Shown here piece after piece: positions 45,048 through 56,869 of a DNA stretch of 64,000 bases. The notes beneath the pieces were generated by a model. It searched no databases and was not told the DNA's origin. It was given only the letters and a program-made list of their open reading frames with translations. Origin of the DNA: Cheiracanthium punctorium (Eukaryota > Arthropoda > Arachnida > Araneae > Cheiracanthiidae). The first letter of the stretch is position 1, and every line of letters begins with the position of its first letter. Made by a program: the position numbers and the translations under genes. The stretch is from NCBI GenBank assembly GCA_038373885.1, contig JAWZYV010010320.1, positions 620,001 to 684,000 on the forward strand, given 5' to 3'.

Positions 45048-46277
45048 CCCCCCCCCGTCTAAGTACGGCCTTGCTTCTGACTCCAAGTCTACAACTTTGA
45101 CCCTAGCTCAGAACTTAATTAAAGCAAAAGAACAGGGAACAGATTTAATGAAAGAACACCTTTCACCGAAGAACAGTTCTTTTAACCTGTTCAGCAAGAG
45201 AACGCCTTTTACCCCGTTCCCGCTCTTAGCTCTCCGTTCCGAAAAAGAACTCCAGCTCAGGAAAAGAACGCTGAACTAGGTGCGAAGAACTAGGAGTTCC
45301 CGCTCACTGCTCCGAGAACTCCTCGAGTCGTGATCAAAGAACGTGTTCTTTTTCAGCCAATAGGAGAGGCTGCTCCGGAACAGGTTCTTTTTCAGCCAAT
45401 AAGAGATGGCTAAGAGCGTATGAAGCGAATGCGCGTTTTATATGGAGATAGTGTAATCCTTATATTATTGTTTGACGTTGATAAAATATTTTTTTTTCGA
45501 TTTGTTTGTGTTTCAGACTATCATTTTCTTTATTATTAAATTTTTTACTTTGATTCAAATTGAGTAGTTTGGCTGGAATAATAAAAATTGACGAATTGTT
45601 TTCCTGTGAGTGCATTTCGTATTGAACATATAAGAAAGCTTCTTATTCTTTGCCCGGGTCCTCTTTAAAATTATGGTAGGTTGGGTTAAAAGTTCTATCC
45701 CCCCCCCCCCCAGATAATCATCTTCGTTATCGTTATTTCTCAAAATAACTAAGATTCCACAATTAGAATTTGATAAAGCTAAAATTGTGAACTTCTGTCC
45801 CCACCATCAAATACGTAGCCAATGTGGGGGAGGGGGGGGGGTCTGCCCCCCCCAGAATTTAAATTTTTTTAGCAAAAAAATATTAATCGTGCCTTCCAAT
45901 GAGAAATTTCACCTTTAAGGCATTTTCCAAAATTTCTCTTTTCAACACGTTTGCCTGCCATAAAATTTTGAAGCGTCGGACCTTAATGAACTGAGAACAT
46001 GTTTTTGCCGTGATCACTGAACAGGGTGTTCCCGTTCTTTCTTGAGAACAGATTCAAAAGAACAGGGTGTTCATTCTTTCCCCATCTCTAGTACACATAT
46101 CAAGGAGATAATCTTGAAAATTTTAGCTCATTATGAATTTTTTGACTATCGACCCACTCTGTCGCCTCCGCTGTCAAGAGCTTGTTCGGCTATCTCCTCC
46201 TGAACCATGGGGATTTGAGTTTCGAATAAGGTGTCGACAGATTCTGAAAATTCCGAGGAACCTGATAAGCTGACTTA

Positions 46278-46503
46278 GGGCGAGATTCAAGTGAAACGCG
46301 CGCAATCGAGTTCGAATAGAACGTGTTTCATTCCCCAGTTAACAGTTCAGTCCCCAGAATGCTTCCAATGAACAAACCTATCTCGCTGTCACGTGATCAA
46401 ACACGATTGGTTTGTTTCAGTTGAATAAGAACATTGATATATTTCGAAGTTTCCCTGTTCGACGCGGAAAACGTTCGAATTGTGTTTCACTTGACTCTCG
46501 CCC
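46278..46503. mobile_element. PIF/Harbinger-like MITE
   Basis: TTA flanks both sides (46275-46277, 46504-46506). Ends GGGCGAGATTCAAGTGAAAC and (reverse) GGGCGAGAGTCAAGTGAAAC differ at one site in 20. A 3-bp TTA duplication with GGGC.. termini is the known PIF/Harbinger pattern. Confidence 0.85.
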
Positions 46504-46506
46504 TTA

Positions 46507-48159
46507 ATTTCGAAAATCGAATTGTTTTAGAAGATATTAATAAATAACTGAAAAAATAAACATAATGGTTGCCAGATTTGGCATAAAATCATTCATTCCC
46601 TTGCAATAAAGCAATTCCAAGTATGTAGAATCGCGTGAAATTTGACCAACATGAAGTAGAATTACACCCATTTTATGCCAAATTAAAAATTATATGCAAT
46701 AAATAACTCAAAGTGTGTTACACAAAGTTGACAATTTTCAAATAGTATGTTCACTCAGACAACAGGAGTTTAGAATTAGCGATTATTCCTTTTTTAAAAA
46801 CAGAATAACTAATTGCAACTGATTTTTAAAATGCCATCTTGGCATGAGGTACGATCCGGCAAAATGGTTCTTTCCATGCAGTTTTAATCTAAACCACGAG
46901 TTCCAAAATGTTAGAGCCCAGTATCTTGAAAATGAAAAATAATTAATATGCAGATTATTTTAAAGCCGGTTCGGTCCAGCTGGAGTATTTGCTACAGTAG
47001 AAATATTTGGTTGCGTTAACTATGCCACTATAGCAGTTATAGTACACTTTGGATATTTGCCAGCGCGGCGAGATGATATAATTCGTGGTGCTAAATACGC
47101 CAATCTGAGAAGGATTATGTATATGAAAACATGGATAACGGTTTTCCGGAAACCTTACATGAGGTAAGGTAATTCCCGGTAATTATAGGTCGTGAGCATG
47201 TGTAAATCGCCAAATAATGAAAAGTCACTATTGGTGGCAAGCTCTCCTAATTGTTCCGTAGTTTTTATCAAAGAAAACATATGAAGTATTGTTTTCTTAG
47301 AGCTGATTCATAACTATACATATACTGAAGTCGCCAAATTGTGTAAAATCACCATAATTGGCTAATACGCAAGGTGTTCCATGGGTTTCACATAATCAAA
47401 ATATAAGTTTAAATTTTTAAGTACCAAGGAACATACAAGATCCAAGCAATGTATAGCTCGATAACATTATATCTGATCCAACCTTTGGGTTTTGTTTGTT
47501 GCAATTATGCCTTATTAGGGCCGAATGCCTCGTATGAAAAGCGAGCGTAGCGAGTCTAGGGGCCTTGGCCCCTAGTCCTTAAAAAATAATTTACTTGCAA
47601 GCATGATGCATCATTGCTAATGGGTGATGGGCGGCAGCGGTGAAAGTGACCAGGTAGACTTACAACACGCATGTCCTGGACGAAAGTAATTAGTGACGCT
47701 CTCCCTTCCCTCTCAAAATCGTTTTTAGGAGATTGTGTTCCATTAAATATTGACACGTTCGCCAATTTTCACACCAGTACCGCACGGTTATAATTACGTG
47801 CTTTTCCCCTGTTATCACCGCAAAAAGCGGTGATGGCACTGTAAGTTTAAATGTATTCCACCCGAACCTTCAGTTAGAAAGTCGTTAGACAGATGACGGA
47901 GGCGAAGATATACGAGTTGTCAAAATAAATAAAAAATTAAAAAAAATAGAAAGATAAATGCCAAGTCCATCGATTATAAAACAATTTCTAACACTATACA
48001 CTTATTTGGGACAATTTTGGCACTGTATCGTCGTCAAAATTTTCGAGATTTTGGGGGTGACATGACACCTCCTAGATGTAGAAGATTGACTGAAGCTTTG
48101 ACGTCATCACTGCATCTGCTAAAACTTTACGGGAATGATCGGGGCCCTCGTGTTTCTAA
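46507..48159. other. No gene; small GC-rich palindrome
   Basis: Mostly unique AT-rich sequence. CTAGGGGCCTTGGCCCCTAG at 47556-47575 is a 20-bp palindrome just after GCGAGCGTAGCGAG. No coding or RNA gene evidence. Confidence 0.45.
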
Positions 48160-48305
48160 CGGGCCTGCTTGTGCACTCTGATGAGTCATCCAAAGAAGCC
48201 TACGGGTGCTCACTTATTGGTTCCAGCACTTAGATACGTCATCTAACGGCCGAATCTAACCAATGAGGAAACGTCCGTAGGCCTCGGAGTGCACAAGCAG
48301 GCCCG
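48160..48305. mobile_element. Palindromic MITE, CGGGCCTGC ends
   Basis: CGGGCCTGCTTGTGCACTC and its exact complement bound a 146-bp element; inner CCTACGG/CCGTAGG also pair. A one-armed relative lies at 51478-51545. No clear target duplication. Confidence 0.7.
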
Positions 48306-48383
48306 GTAGGATCACGATGGCCTCGGAATGATTCTGAACAACTAAAATCAAAAGAACCACCTATGTCCAATATTCCTTTGATT

Positions 48384-48450
48384 TAACCCTTAAATGCCTA
48401 AAGTTTCAAATTTGATACCGGACTTTTAAAACACGTTCACTGCCGGTTCA
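48384..48450 (+). mobile_element. Possible TTAA-type terminus
   Basis: TTAACCCTTAAATGCCTAAA has the TTAACCCTT start of the TTAA families in this window, but its partner end was not found. Confidence 0.25.
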
Positions 48451-48871
48451 CAGTACAAGCCAAATTTCTTATGTCCATTTCATGTATAACATATAGTTTT
48501 TAATAATAAAGGATTCATGTCGTGAATACTTATATTTTCAGATATTTCTTGCAAACTGCGTGTTTTTCGAAAAATTAATTTGTTATTTACAAAACTGATA
48601 TAGGAAATTTACCTTAACGTCGTGGCTATTGCTTGATCGGTAGCGAACGTGTTTAAAATTCATGAGAGTAAAGCATTTATTACTTAAAATCATAACAGCA
48701 AAATAGTCGTCTGCGTCAAAGCAGTTGACCGATCCTCTATGAAAACCTTTTAAGTTAGAATAGCGAATGTATAAGCTTGTAAATATAGGAGCCTTACTCT
48801 GTTTCCGTAGGCTTATTGTAGATCCATTGATATATAGAGCATTTCAACGACTGTCCTAATAACCGGAGGAC

Positions 48872-49057
48872 ATAGCTGCCAACTACTACGGAATATAATT
48901 AACCATTTTTTCTAAACAATAATTTCCGGCTTAAAATATAGCAAAATTTTTCTACAACGAGTGCGAGCTAGTTACTGTTTTGAAAAAATACTACAAAAAT
49001 ATACTGTTTACAAAAAGTGGTAAGTGGTTAATTGTATTCCGTAGTAGTTGACATCTA
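48872..49057. mobile_element. Foldback MITE family M, copy 3
   Basis: ATAGCTGCCAACTACTACGG and (reverse) TAGATGTCAACTACTACGGA ends. GAGGAC occurs on both flanks, possibly part of the target duplication. Confidence 0.75.
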
Positions 49058-49237
49058 GAGGACAAACCTCTTCTGCATCAAAAGCGAATTTTTTTCGCAA
49101 TGTACTAAAATATCATCATTTTCTCCTGACTTTGAACATTACTAAACCCGATTCTAAACTTTAAAATACGATGATAAATTCAAGTTGTGAGTTGATTGTA
49201 ATGGATTGAATTTGTGCGTCAAGCCATCGACTTTGGA

Positions 49238-49670
49238 TTTTCCTGCGGTGCTGAAATTTTGGTTATGACCTTTTTCCAACTAAGCGTCATGTGACCTACG
49301 AGGTGTAGCCATCTCGACATTAAATTGGCAACACCCCCTACGTCATATGACTCTTTAGTAAGCAAAAGGATGGGACCAAAATGTCAGCGTCGCATCAGTC
49401 TGTCTTTCTCGTCAGCCACGGCCTTCAGATTTGTGACGTAATTTAAAACGCATCGTGGCTGACGGGGAAAGACAGGCTGCGGTGCTGACATTTGGTCACA
49501 CCCCTTGTGCTCTCGAAGAGCCACGCGACCTAGGGGGTGTGGCCATCATACTGTAGCAATCTCGGACCAAGATGGCCACACCTCCTAAGTCACATGACTC
49601 TGCGAGGACAAAAGGGGTGTGACCAAATGTCAGCACCGCAGCCTGTCTTTCTCGTGAGCCATGAAATGCA
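49238..49670. mobile_element. Two adjacent GACAGGCTG-family foldback MITEs
   Basis: Copy at 49238-49426 (decayed) and copy at 49445-49670 (well kept). The second has AGACAGGCTGCGGTGCTGAC near one end and its complement near the other, with TCGAAGAGCCACGCGACC and TCACATGACTCTGCGAGG arms. Confidence 0.75.
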
Positions 49671-50934
49671 TGCTAGAATGTGAACGAGCGATTGGGAGAA
49701 TCTGCACTAAAGCTCTACCGTACCTAAGCAGAGTACCAACATACGCCTGCAGGTTGCGAATAACGTCAATTTGATGTCCCACATCCGAGCGTTCGCTTAA
49801 ACGAACGTAGCAGAATAGAGCCCAATATATTGTCGGAAGCCACGTGAGAATTAAAAACTGAAATCATGCAGCATGCAAGTCCACAAAAGAGATCTGAAGC
49901 AGTCCTCAAAATCAACTTGACCTAGCTTACCCAAAATAAAAGCTTTAGGTTGCCATTGCTGTAGCATTGAATTCTCCTACTTTACTTTTTTTTAAGCCTC
50001 CTGCGACTTTCAAGTTCATTAGAAACTTCCCTAGTAAGTTTCCAATTTGTTGGAAAAAAAAAAAAAAAACAGAACAGCTATTAGCACTTAATAACACGTG
50101 TCACTCAAGGAAAATTGAACCGTCCGGACTTAATCGCAGTAACAGATAAGGACAGCGATTAATCACCGTGATTTCGGCGCGACATGGATTAAGCTCGCAG
50201 CGCATATTTCCCCTGGGACGCTCTCGAAACACACAGTTCTCTACCTCCCCTAGCTGTCGAGTTCCATATTAACCTCCAAACGTGCGAGAATCTATCTGGC
50301 GAGAATGTTTGCGTGTCCACTCACGCATTTACACGTGACCTGCGTGTGTCCAGAAAGAACCTTCCCCCCCCCCCACTTCTCTGTAAAGACAAATGAAAGC
50401 TTAATGGCAGCAAACGAAAAATTTAGTCGAATTCCTCCCCTCCCTTCCCCTAGAACCAACCAAATTGGAACCAGAAAGACAGAGAAAAAAAAAAGAAAGT
50501 GAAACTGAAGCCAAAGGAAAGAGAGAAGGAGAAATAGAAAAAAAAAAATTACACATACTATAAGTAAGGTGCCCTGCAGGGGGGCTGTTCCAACGAAAAT
50601 TGTTCGAAGCACCGGACCGTGACTTTCCTGGTGAACGTGATGGGCAATTTAAGCAGCTTTATTGTGAAGAACGTATCCGCCCAACAAATTTACTCATTTT
50701 CTTACCGTTTTTCGTGTATTTTATCTACTTGTTTCGTTTCATTTCTTGTTTAGTTGTTTGGTTTTTTTTCTCCGTTCATCTTGCGGCCGCTTTTAACGTA
50801 TGTATTTCAGCGAAAAAGTTTAGGATATTTACATGTATTTTTGCGAATTCTCGAAGGATTAATAACTCCTTTTCCTGTCACAGATATAGATGAAATATTT
50901 CTTGGATGTTAGGCATTCATGCGCTTCGTGTTTA
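49671..50934. other. No gene supported; mixed GC
   Basis: A GC-richer segment at about 50150-50370 lacks CpG depletion as judged by eye but carries no recognised domain. Frames near 50292-50893 include low-complexity K- and F-rich stretches from A and T runs. Confidence 0.4.
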
Positions 50935-51250
50935 GAGTGTGTACACCCACTCAAAAAAGTAGTATTCAGGTATGAGAGAAACTTCCTATATTAATTTTAT
51001 GAGTTATTTATTAATTTTTTTAGAAATACATGAAGATAAATATTAGTATTAGAAGTTAATATATATCAGATATTAGAAATTTAATATTAGAAGCATAGTT
51101 GAAATTAATATTAGAAGTTGATAGTTGATAATATTGTATCATAATCTACTTGTTTTTTTTTATAAAAAAATAACACTTTATAATGAAACCGATCTAGGAA
51201 AATTGACTTGCACTCGAGTATTCTTTTCAGAGGGTGTATCAGTTATGATC
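50935..51250. mobile_element. Diverged MITE related to the one at 55498
   Basis: TACACCCACTCAAAAAAGTA..AGAGAAACTTCCTA at the left and (reverse) TACACCCTCTGAAAAGAATA..TTTTCCTAGAT at the right share order with 55498-55791. No TTAA preserved. Confidence 0.55.
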
Positions 51251-51477
51251 TTTTCTCATAAGTATTTTCATACAACATGAAATACGAGGTGGTATTAATG
51301 AGCTATATTATAGAACTGAACTGCTGACATTTAATCACGCATCAACAATAAAGATCCCCAGTGGGGCTAAAGCTCTAAAAACAGTCTGAAAAAATCCGAT
51401 ACCAGACGACTCCGATCAACGCAGGAGGCTAACGCAAGTGCGTGTGTGCGCCTCTAGACAGGGCCTTCGCTATTAGT

Positions 51478-51545
51478 AACGGGCCTGCGCGTGTATTTCA
51501 ATGAGTCACCCAAAGAGGCCTACGGATGCTCGCGTCTTCCCGTAT
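51478..51545 (+). mobile_element. Half of a CGGGCCTGC-type MITE
   Basis: AACGGGCCTGCGCGTG..GAGTCACCCAAAGAGGCCTACGG aligns with the left arm of the element at 48160. The right arm is missing. Confidence 0.55.
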
Positions 51546-53939
51546 ACATCAAGAAATTTTTAAGCTTTCCGATACTTTGAAACGTTATTTAATGTAGTTT
51601 TAAGTCATGATTGTGTTACTAATTCAAGTACAAACTCATTAACAGTTTCTTTACTATGATACACGTGGACATTAAAGTAAGTAGATGCATGTAATTTGAA
51701 GGAAAAACAAAGTAGTGCTCCCTCTCATGATTCATAATTTTAGCTTGATTTTTAATATACATGAACAAATTAAGCTGACTTTTAGTATACAGTAAAGTAA
51801 ACGAATACACAAATGATACAGACATTTTTATGCATTTTTTATACTGAATGTTTAAGTTTCACATTTTCAAAGCAGTTACAACCATTATTACTTTTAAAAT
51901 AAATTTAACTAATAGTTATTAAATTTTCATTTATTAAATATTGTTCGGTTAATATATTAACGGAATATATGACTAGGAGCTGAAATAGAATTTAAAATAT
52001 TTGATATTTACAATTAACGTATAAAAAATTTAAGTACTGATATACTATTTAATTTTTAATCTTTTCTAAGGCGTAGGTATCAGAAGAATGTTTGCTATAA
52101 TTATAAGTACAACCTGTGCACTGCATGTCCTTGGTATTTACATAAAAAATAATGTAAATTAATTTAACAAGCAACATTTAGAATAAATTACACAATAAAG
52201 GGTGTCCCATAAATAGTAGTACGAACTTAAAGGGGAGATAAAATATATCAAAATTATTAAGAATCACGTAACAGTGTATGATCAAACACATTTGTTAACT
52301 GTTTTTATTTTGGTTAGTTCAAATGAGTTTATTTATGCATGAACAAATGAAAACGATTTATAATTTTCAGTATTAGTTCCATATATTTTTCTTCTCCAAA
52401 GAAAAATAATATAATTTTAGAAAACCATACTAGGAAATAGAACTAATATTCCAATACCTCCTATTTTAAGTTATTATTAACTGGTGATTGAAAACAAATA
52501 TTTTCGTCCCTGCATTGCTGTAAATTAGGGTTGTAGCTTTAAAAAAGAAAAAAACTGCTCCACGGCCTTTGAATACAAATTAAGATAAACTAACAGCTCC
52601 AGGACTCGAAACATTTCAAGATCCCTTTTCACAAGTTGCACTAAACACTGTAGTAAACTAAAACCAAACGATCAATGAATTAATTACTTTTTATTCTAGC
52701 CATTATCTAAATGGAACTTCGAATTTGAGCATAATGAACGCTTATACAAAATATTAACTACAATTAAAGTTTCAATATAAACAAGTGCAAAAATTAATAA
52801 CATATTTTACAGTACTTCTGCACTGAAACCAATATTACACATTTAGTGCATTTATAATAAATGATAAATGACATTTTCAACTGAAAGATTTAAACAGATA
52901 AGAATGTCTAACTAGTATAACAACGCACGTTTATTTACTACAATAATAAACTACCCAAGTTAAACGGTTTCAGATTAAAATAATTTATAAATAGCATATG
53001 AATATTAATTCACAAAACATGCTTTATATCCTATAATTATGTAGAATCTATTTGTAGAGAATCTAAGTTATACAAGTGTATACTTAACTTTACATTCAGA
53101 ACTGAAAGTTCGAATTCTTTGTTGATTTATTTCCATAAAAAAAGGCGCAATTTTCAAAAAATCATTACATACATCTAAATCACCTCGTCATTAAACCACT
53201 ATGACAAAACTATAACAAAATCGTTTTTTAATTATAAAATAAATTAACGTTTATAATCCCAAATCGCATACAATCGAACAGCGCAAATGTAAATATTAGG
53301 CCTCAATGAATCAGTCATTTCTTCCGGTGGCAACGAACAATCAGGCCCGGTTGCTAATAACGACGGCCCAGCTCTAGATGACCTGCCGGCGTTACCGCAG
53401 TACAGGGTGTTCCGCGAAGAATCCCTCACTTTGAAAGCATGAAACCAGTGGTGTGTCAATCAAAAACAACCGTAAGAATTTGACACAGAAGCCACAACAT
53501 TTTAGTTATGCCAATAGATGGCACTATAAGCGGCATTACGGATGCCTGAAAAAGAGCTCAGACACCGAAAACAATCACACGAAAACTAATTTAATACGCA
53601 CGTTTTCCACACTACACGCCAGAGCCGTAGCCAGGAAAGAAATTCCGGGTTGGGGAAGGTGGTGAGGTCGAGAGAATACGAAAGCTTATCCATGCCTTTT
53701 CCCATAACTCTCCAATAGTTCAACGTTACAGCCGTAACCTCGAGTTATTCGTCCACAGTCAAAAACGTTTGTGAACTCAGTGGGCCAGCACAATCTTGCA
53801 TGAACCATGTCGTACCCGGTCGATCATTTCAAAGTTAAATAATTTATGCCTAATTTAAGTGTGACACGAAAACTGATCTTGATTACTATACGACCTTCTT
53901 GAAGTGAGCGTAGGGAAAATTTTCTAACGGAGGTGTTGT
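51546..53939. other. Long AT-rich stretch without recognised features
   Basis: Very AT-rich to about 53240. 'AGGGTGTCCCATAAATAGTA' at 52199 and 'ACAGGGTGTTCCGCGAAGAA' near 53401 resemble generic transposon termini, but neither has a confirmed partner. Confidence 0.45.
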
Positions 53940-53944
53940 ACACA

Positions 53945-54235
53945 TACGGTAAGGTGGCCATTTTGAGCAAAGAATTGGGGACAAATCAGCGTGTCGTCCC
54001 AATTCTGAAATAAAAATGGGGAATAAAAATTTTATAAGGTATTGAAATTCTGAAATTCTGAAATAAAAATTTTATTAATTCAATACTCTTCTTAATTAAT
54101 CTTCTATTTATTCAATTAAAGCATTATAAGCATTCATAAAATGATGGAAACGGGATTGATTTTATAAAAATTTGGAAACAAATAGCATCTGAATAAAAAT
54201 TTTGTCCCCAGTTTATGTTTCTAATTTTGGGAATT
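53945..54235 (+). repeat. Repeat R3, copy 1
   Basis: AAGGTGGCCATTTTGAGCAA followed by ATTGGGGACAAATCAGC. A reverse-oriented copy lies at 57690-57955 and a shorter one at 58251-58434. Both ends carry GTCCC/GGGAC motifs. Probably a non-autonomous DNA transposon. Confidence 0.6.
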
Positions 54236-54620
54236 TTTCAAGATGAAAAAATCCTGGAATGGACGATGTCGATATGACGTCATTTTTCAGCCAACACGTG
54301 ATCTTTCGGCTGTGTTGATGAGTAGTTCTGTAATCTGATTGGCTGAAGTGTATATTTTCCATCGACACATGACTGAAATAGCCTCGTCTCAGTATAAGTT
54401 TTAATATGTCAGCATTTTTTAATGGGAATTTGTGGAAAGATATCTTTTTGCAGTCATGTACAGGTTCCAGAGAGTTATTGAAACATCCATACTCAGCACA
54501 ATGCAGAGGCATAATTATTATTTTTTTAATTTTGCGCTTATTACCAGGAGACCAGAACATAAACCTACGGGGAAAAGGTTGCTTGTTTTCCACCGTCATG
54601 TGACTTTTATAGCCTCGAAC
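54213..54620 (-). pseudogene. THAP-type zinc-finger relic, 1.5 domains
   Basis: One minus-strand frame from 54599 to 54213 (about 128 codons) contains MPLHCAEYGCFNN, ISFHKFPLKN, RRGYFSHVSMENIHFSQSDY and TCWLKNDVISTSSIPGFF in order. This is the THAP order: Cys-x4-Cys, the FHKFP motif, the C-x2-H region, then the closing proline motif. THAP domains bind DNA through a C2CH zinc site. Here the second cysteine pair is damaged: the expected CS-x-HF has lost its Cys, and the usual Trp after the first helix is missing. Upstream, SHMTVENK repeats the SHVSMENIH segment, so a second partial THAP precedes it. No transposase or other domain follows. Most likely a decayed transposon-derived THAP gene; a short expressed host protein is less likely. 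Confidence 0.65.
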
Positions 54621-54724
54621 CCAAGAAGTCGATATCCTACATTGGGGACGTTTGATTACCTTAGCATACGGTTAAAAGCACAGGAGACGATAGATGACTG
54701 ATTAGTTACTCCAGTTCTATAACA

Positions 54725-54769
54725 TAGCTCAGTGAGTGGGATGGAAATTTCATCCCACTCACTGAGCTA
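54725..54769. repeat. Perfect 19-bp hairpin with tRNA-like stem
   Basis: TAGCTCAGTGAGTGGGATG and its exact complement, with a 7-nt loop GAAATTT. TAGCTCAGTGAGTGGG resembles a tRNA D-arm/A box on both strands. Confidence 0.85.
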
Positions 54770-54811
54770 CAGTACAGATAGCTTTTCCTGTTTGGAGACA
54801 TCTGGAGCTAT

Positions 54812-55167
54812 GGGCGCGTTCAGAATGTCACTTTTAAGTAACTCGAGTTACTCGGAAAAAACCCAAGCCGTTCACGATGCAACTCGAGAAGATTAACAAA
54901 ACGTTCCTGCTGCCAAGCTGAGTAGCTCGAGTTTTTCTCAACTCCCCAAAGATTTTCCTTGGCAAGTTGGCGAGATACATCAAGTGACCTTTAGATCTTG
55001 TTTCCGTTGCCTCCCATTGGCTCCGTTAGGTAGTAATTACCTCCGCCATGTTTTTTTTTTCCCTATTAAATACCCAAAACTGTCCACGATGCCAATCTTC
55101 TCGCGTAGCTTATTTTTTACTCGGGATTTATTCGAGATTTACCAAACGTAACAGTCTGAACGTACCC
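54812..55167. mobile_element. PIF/Harbinger-like MITE, second family
   Basis: GGGCGCGTTCAGAATGTCAC and (reverse) GGGTACGTTCAGACTGTTAC ends. Flanking trinucleotides TAT and GAT do not agree fully. Subterminal ACTCGAG motifs recur. Confidence 0.7.
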
Positions 55168-55497
55168 GATAAATAATGTAGGCTGTGGAAGACATGTGGA
55201 AATATTACCGAAAAAAATACTACGGAAAACTTGCCGATAGGGAAGATTTTAGAGTTGTCACACATCCTCTTTGAAATCTTAATATTTTGTAACTTTTTCG
55301 GAATTGGTTACAGAAGTTTGATGCGGAAGAAGCAATTATTTTCAGTTTCTCTAATTAAAAAAGAAAATAATGTTTTAAAGGCAAAATTACGCAATGTGTG
55401 CACTATGACTTATGCTAAATTAATGCAGCGATAAGTCACAGAGTTGAAGAGCCAGTGTTTGAGAAATTAAGGGCCTGTCCTCCTCTTTGATAATCAC

Positions 55498-55791
55498 TTA
55501 ACCGTTTGACTGCTATGCAGCGCTATTGCGCTTTTGGAATGTGCACCCTTCAAAAGAAGCATTCGAGCAAGAGAGAAATTTCCTACCTTGGTTTCGTATA
55601 TTAAAAATTATTTATCATAGAATATGAGTTAGGCTATGCATAAATATGACATTCCATATTTCTATTAAGTTGTGCGTTTTTCAAAAACTCAATTATTTTT
55701 CGCAAATCTAAAATAGGTAATTTCTCTCTTGCTCGAATACTTTTATTGGAAGGTGTATGAGGATTTTGATGGATAGCAGTCAAACGGTTAA
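55498..55791. mobile_element. TTAA-flanked MITE with long inverted repeats
   Basis: TTAACCGTTTGACTGCTATG and (reverse) TTAACCGTTTGACTGCTATC, with TTAA at both edges. A second inverted block, GCATTCGAGCAAGAGAGAAA and its near-exact complement, brings each arm to about 100 bp. Diverged relatives at 50935 and 58060. Confidence 0.85.
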
Positions 55792-56869
55792 GCGTACGGT
55801 TGTGGGTTTCATTCCCACTCATCCCCTGGTTGTTTGTGTTTGTCCTTTGAACTGTAAATTTCCTTTCTCTGCGCTAGTAAAAACTGTCGTGCTGTTCCCT
55901 TTACTTGAAGTGTATTTATAAACGGGCTCTTTTAACTAAGCAAGCAAGTACGAATATAAATATTCCAAATACAACAAGTCACGGAGACTTTAGGAGGTTT
56001 CACTCCCCTTGCGATGTATGATTACGCAAGTCGTTCAAACAGATGGCGCAACACGTCTCTCGGCAACTGCCAAAACCAGCAAAACACGTTGGCAGTCGAC
56101 ACAGTAAATGCTTTACTAGTTATCCGCTAGGAGCGCTGCAGTTCATTCGATTTCCAATGTTGGCATATTTGAGTGGTTATTAGCAAAGGGAAATTTTAGC
56201 AGCTTCGGGGAGCGGCCCCCTCCTATAGTCCAACCCCGTCGATAAATACAACTGGCAACACTTAAGACAAACACTTAAGACTTCTCAAGAATAGCGACTT
56301 GTATCAGCTCGTGTAAATCTAACAGCCCTATTCAGGTTGTGCCCCTGACGTCAGAGGCATTTTTTGCTAAACATGACTCACGTACTTTACAAAACAGTTC
56401 TCTGCAGTCCTCACACCAAGGTACAATTTTTTGTTCTTCCAACCGAACATCTGACACGTGTCACCATTCGAATCGGGGCCCACGAAAAATGCAGCACACG
56501 CCAGCTATAATGGATCTGTGGAGAGAGGCTTAAGTGCCATCGACACGTACGTACGATTCTAGGATTCTTTCGGCGGGAAAATGCGTTATGCAAATAACAG
56601 TGGAAACGGCTGCTGCCAGAAAAAAAAAAAAAACCTTTTCGCGCTGAAACATATTCGGATCAAGAAATTCGAAACGACGCCCCCCTTCTGGTAACGCGTG
56701 CGAGCTAGTAGGGGGTTTTGGGGAAAAATAGAAGCAAATCGCGGAGCAAATTGCAGGGCGTGTTCAGAGATCACAAGAGGGTCATCGGAAAACCACCTCA
56801 CGTAGGCTGAAAGAGAAATAGTTCGGGGCACTCGGGGAGTGTTTTCCGTGGAATATTTTTATTTTTGTT
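55792..56869. other. No gene supported
   Basis: GC-richer than the surroundings from about 55980 to 56880. CAAACAGATGGCGCAACACG near 56037 resembles the motif repeated at 57.1-57.5 kb. No domain or RNA gene recognised. Confidence 0.4.

Larger units (their letters stand above)
44408..45073. mobile_element. hAT-like element B nested in A
   Basis: Ends CAGGGCCATACCTAG and (reverse) CAAGGCCGTACTTAG; flanks CTTCCGAC and CTTCTGAC match at 7 of 8. It contains elements C and D. Confidence 0.75.
43373..46090. mobile_element. 2.7-kb non-autonomous hAT-like element A, with nested insertions
   Basis: Ends TAGAGGTGGGAAAAACCG and (reverse) TAGAGATGGGGAAAGAATG, flanked by a perfect GTACACAT duplication (43365-43372 and 46091-46098). 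Subterminal GAACAG/CTGTTC motifs crowd both ends, as expected for transposase binding sites. The interior has no transposase; it holds a SINE, a TTAA MITE fragment and three further hAT-like elements. Confidence 0.9.

Noticed and set aside
52199..53420. AGGGTGTCCC-type transposon ends
   Set aside because: Single short motifs without a partner end or duplication; too common to call.
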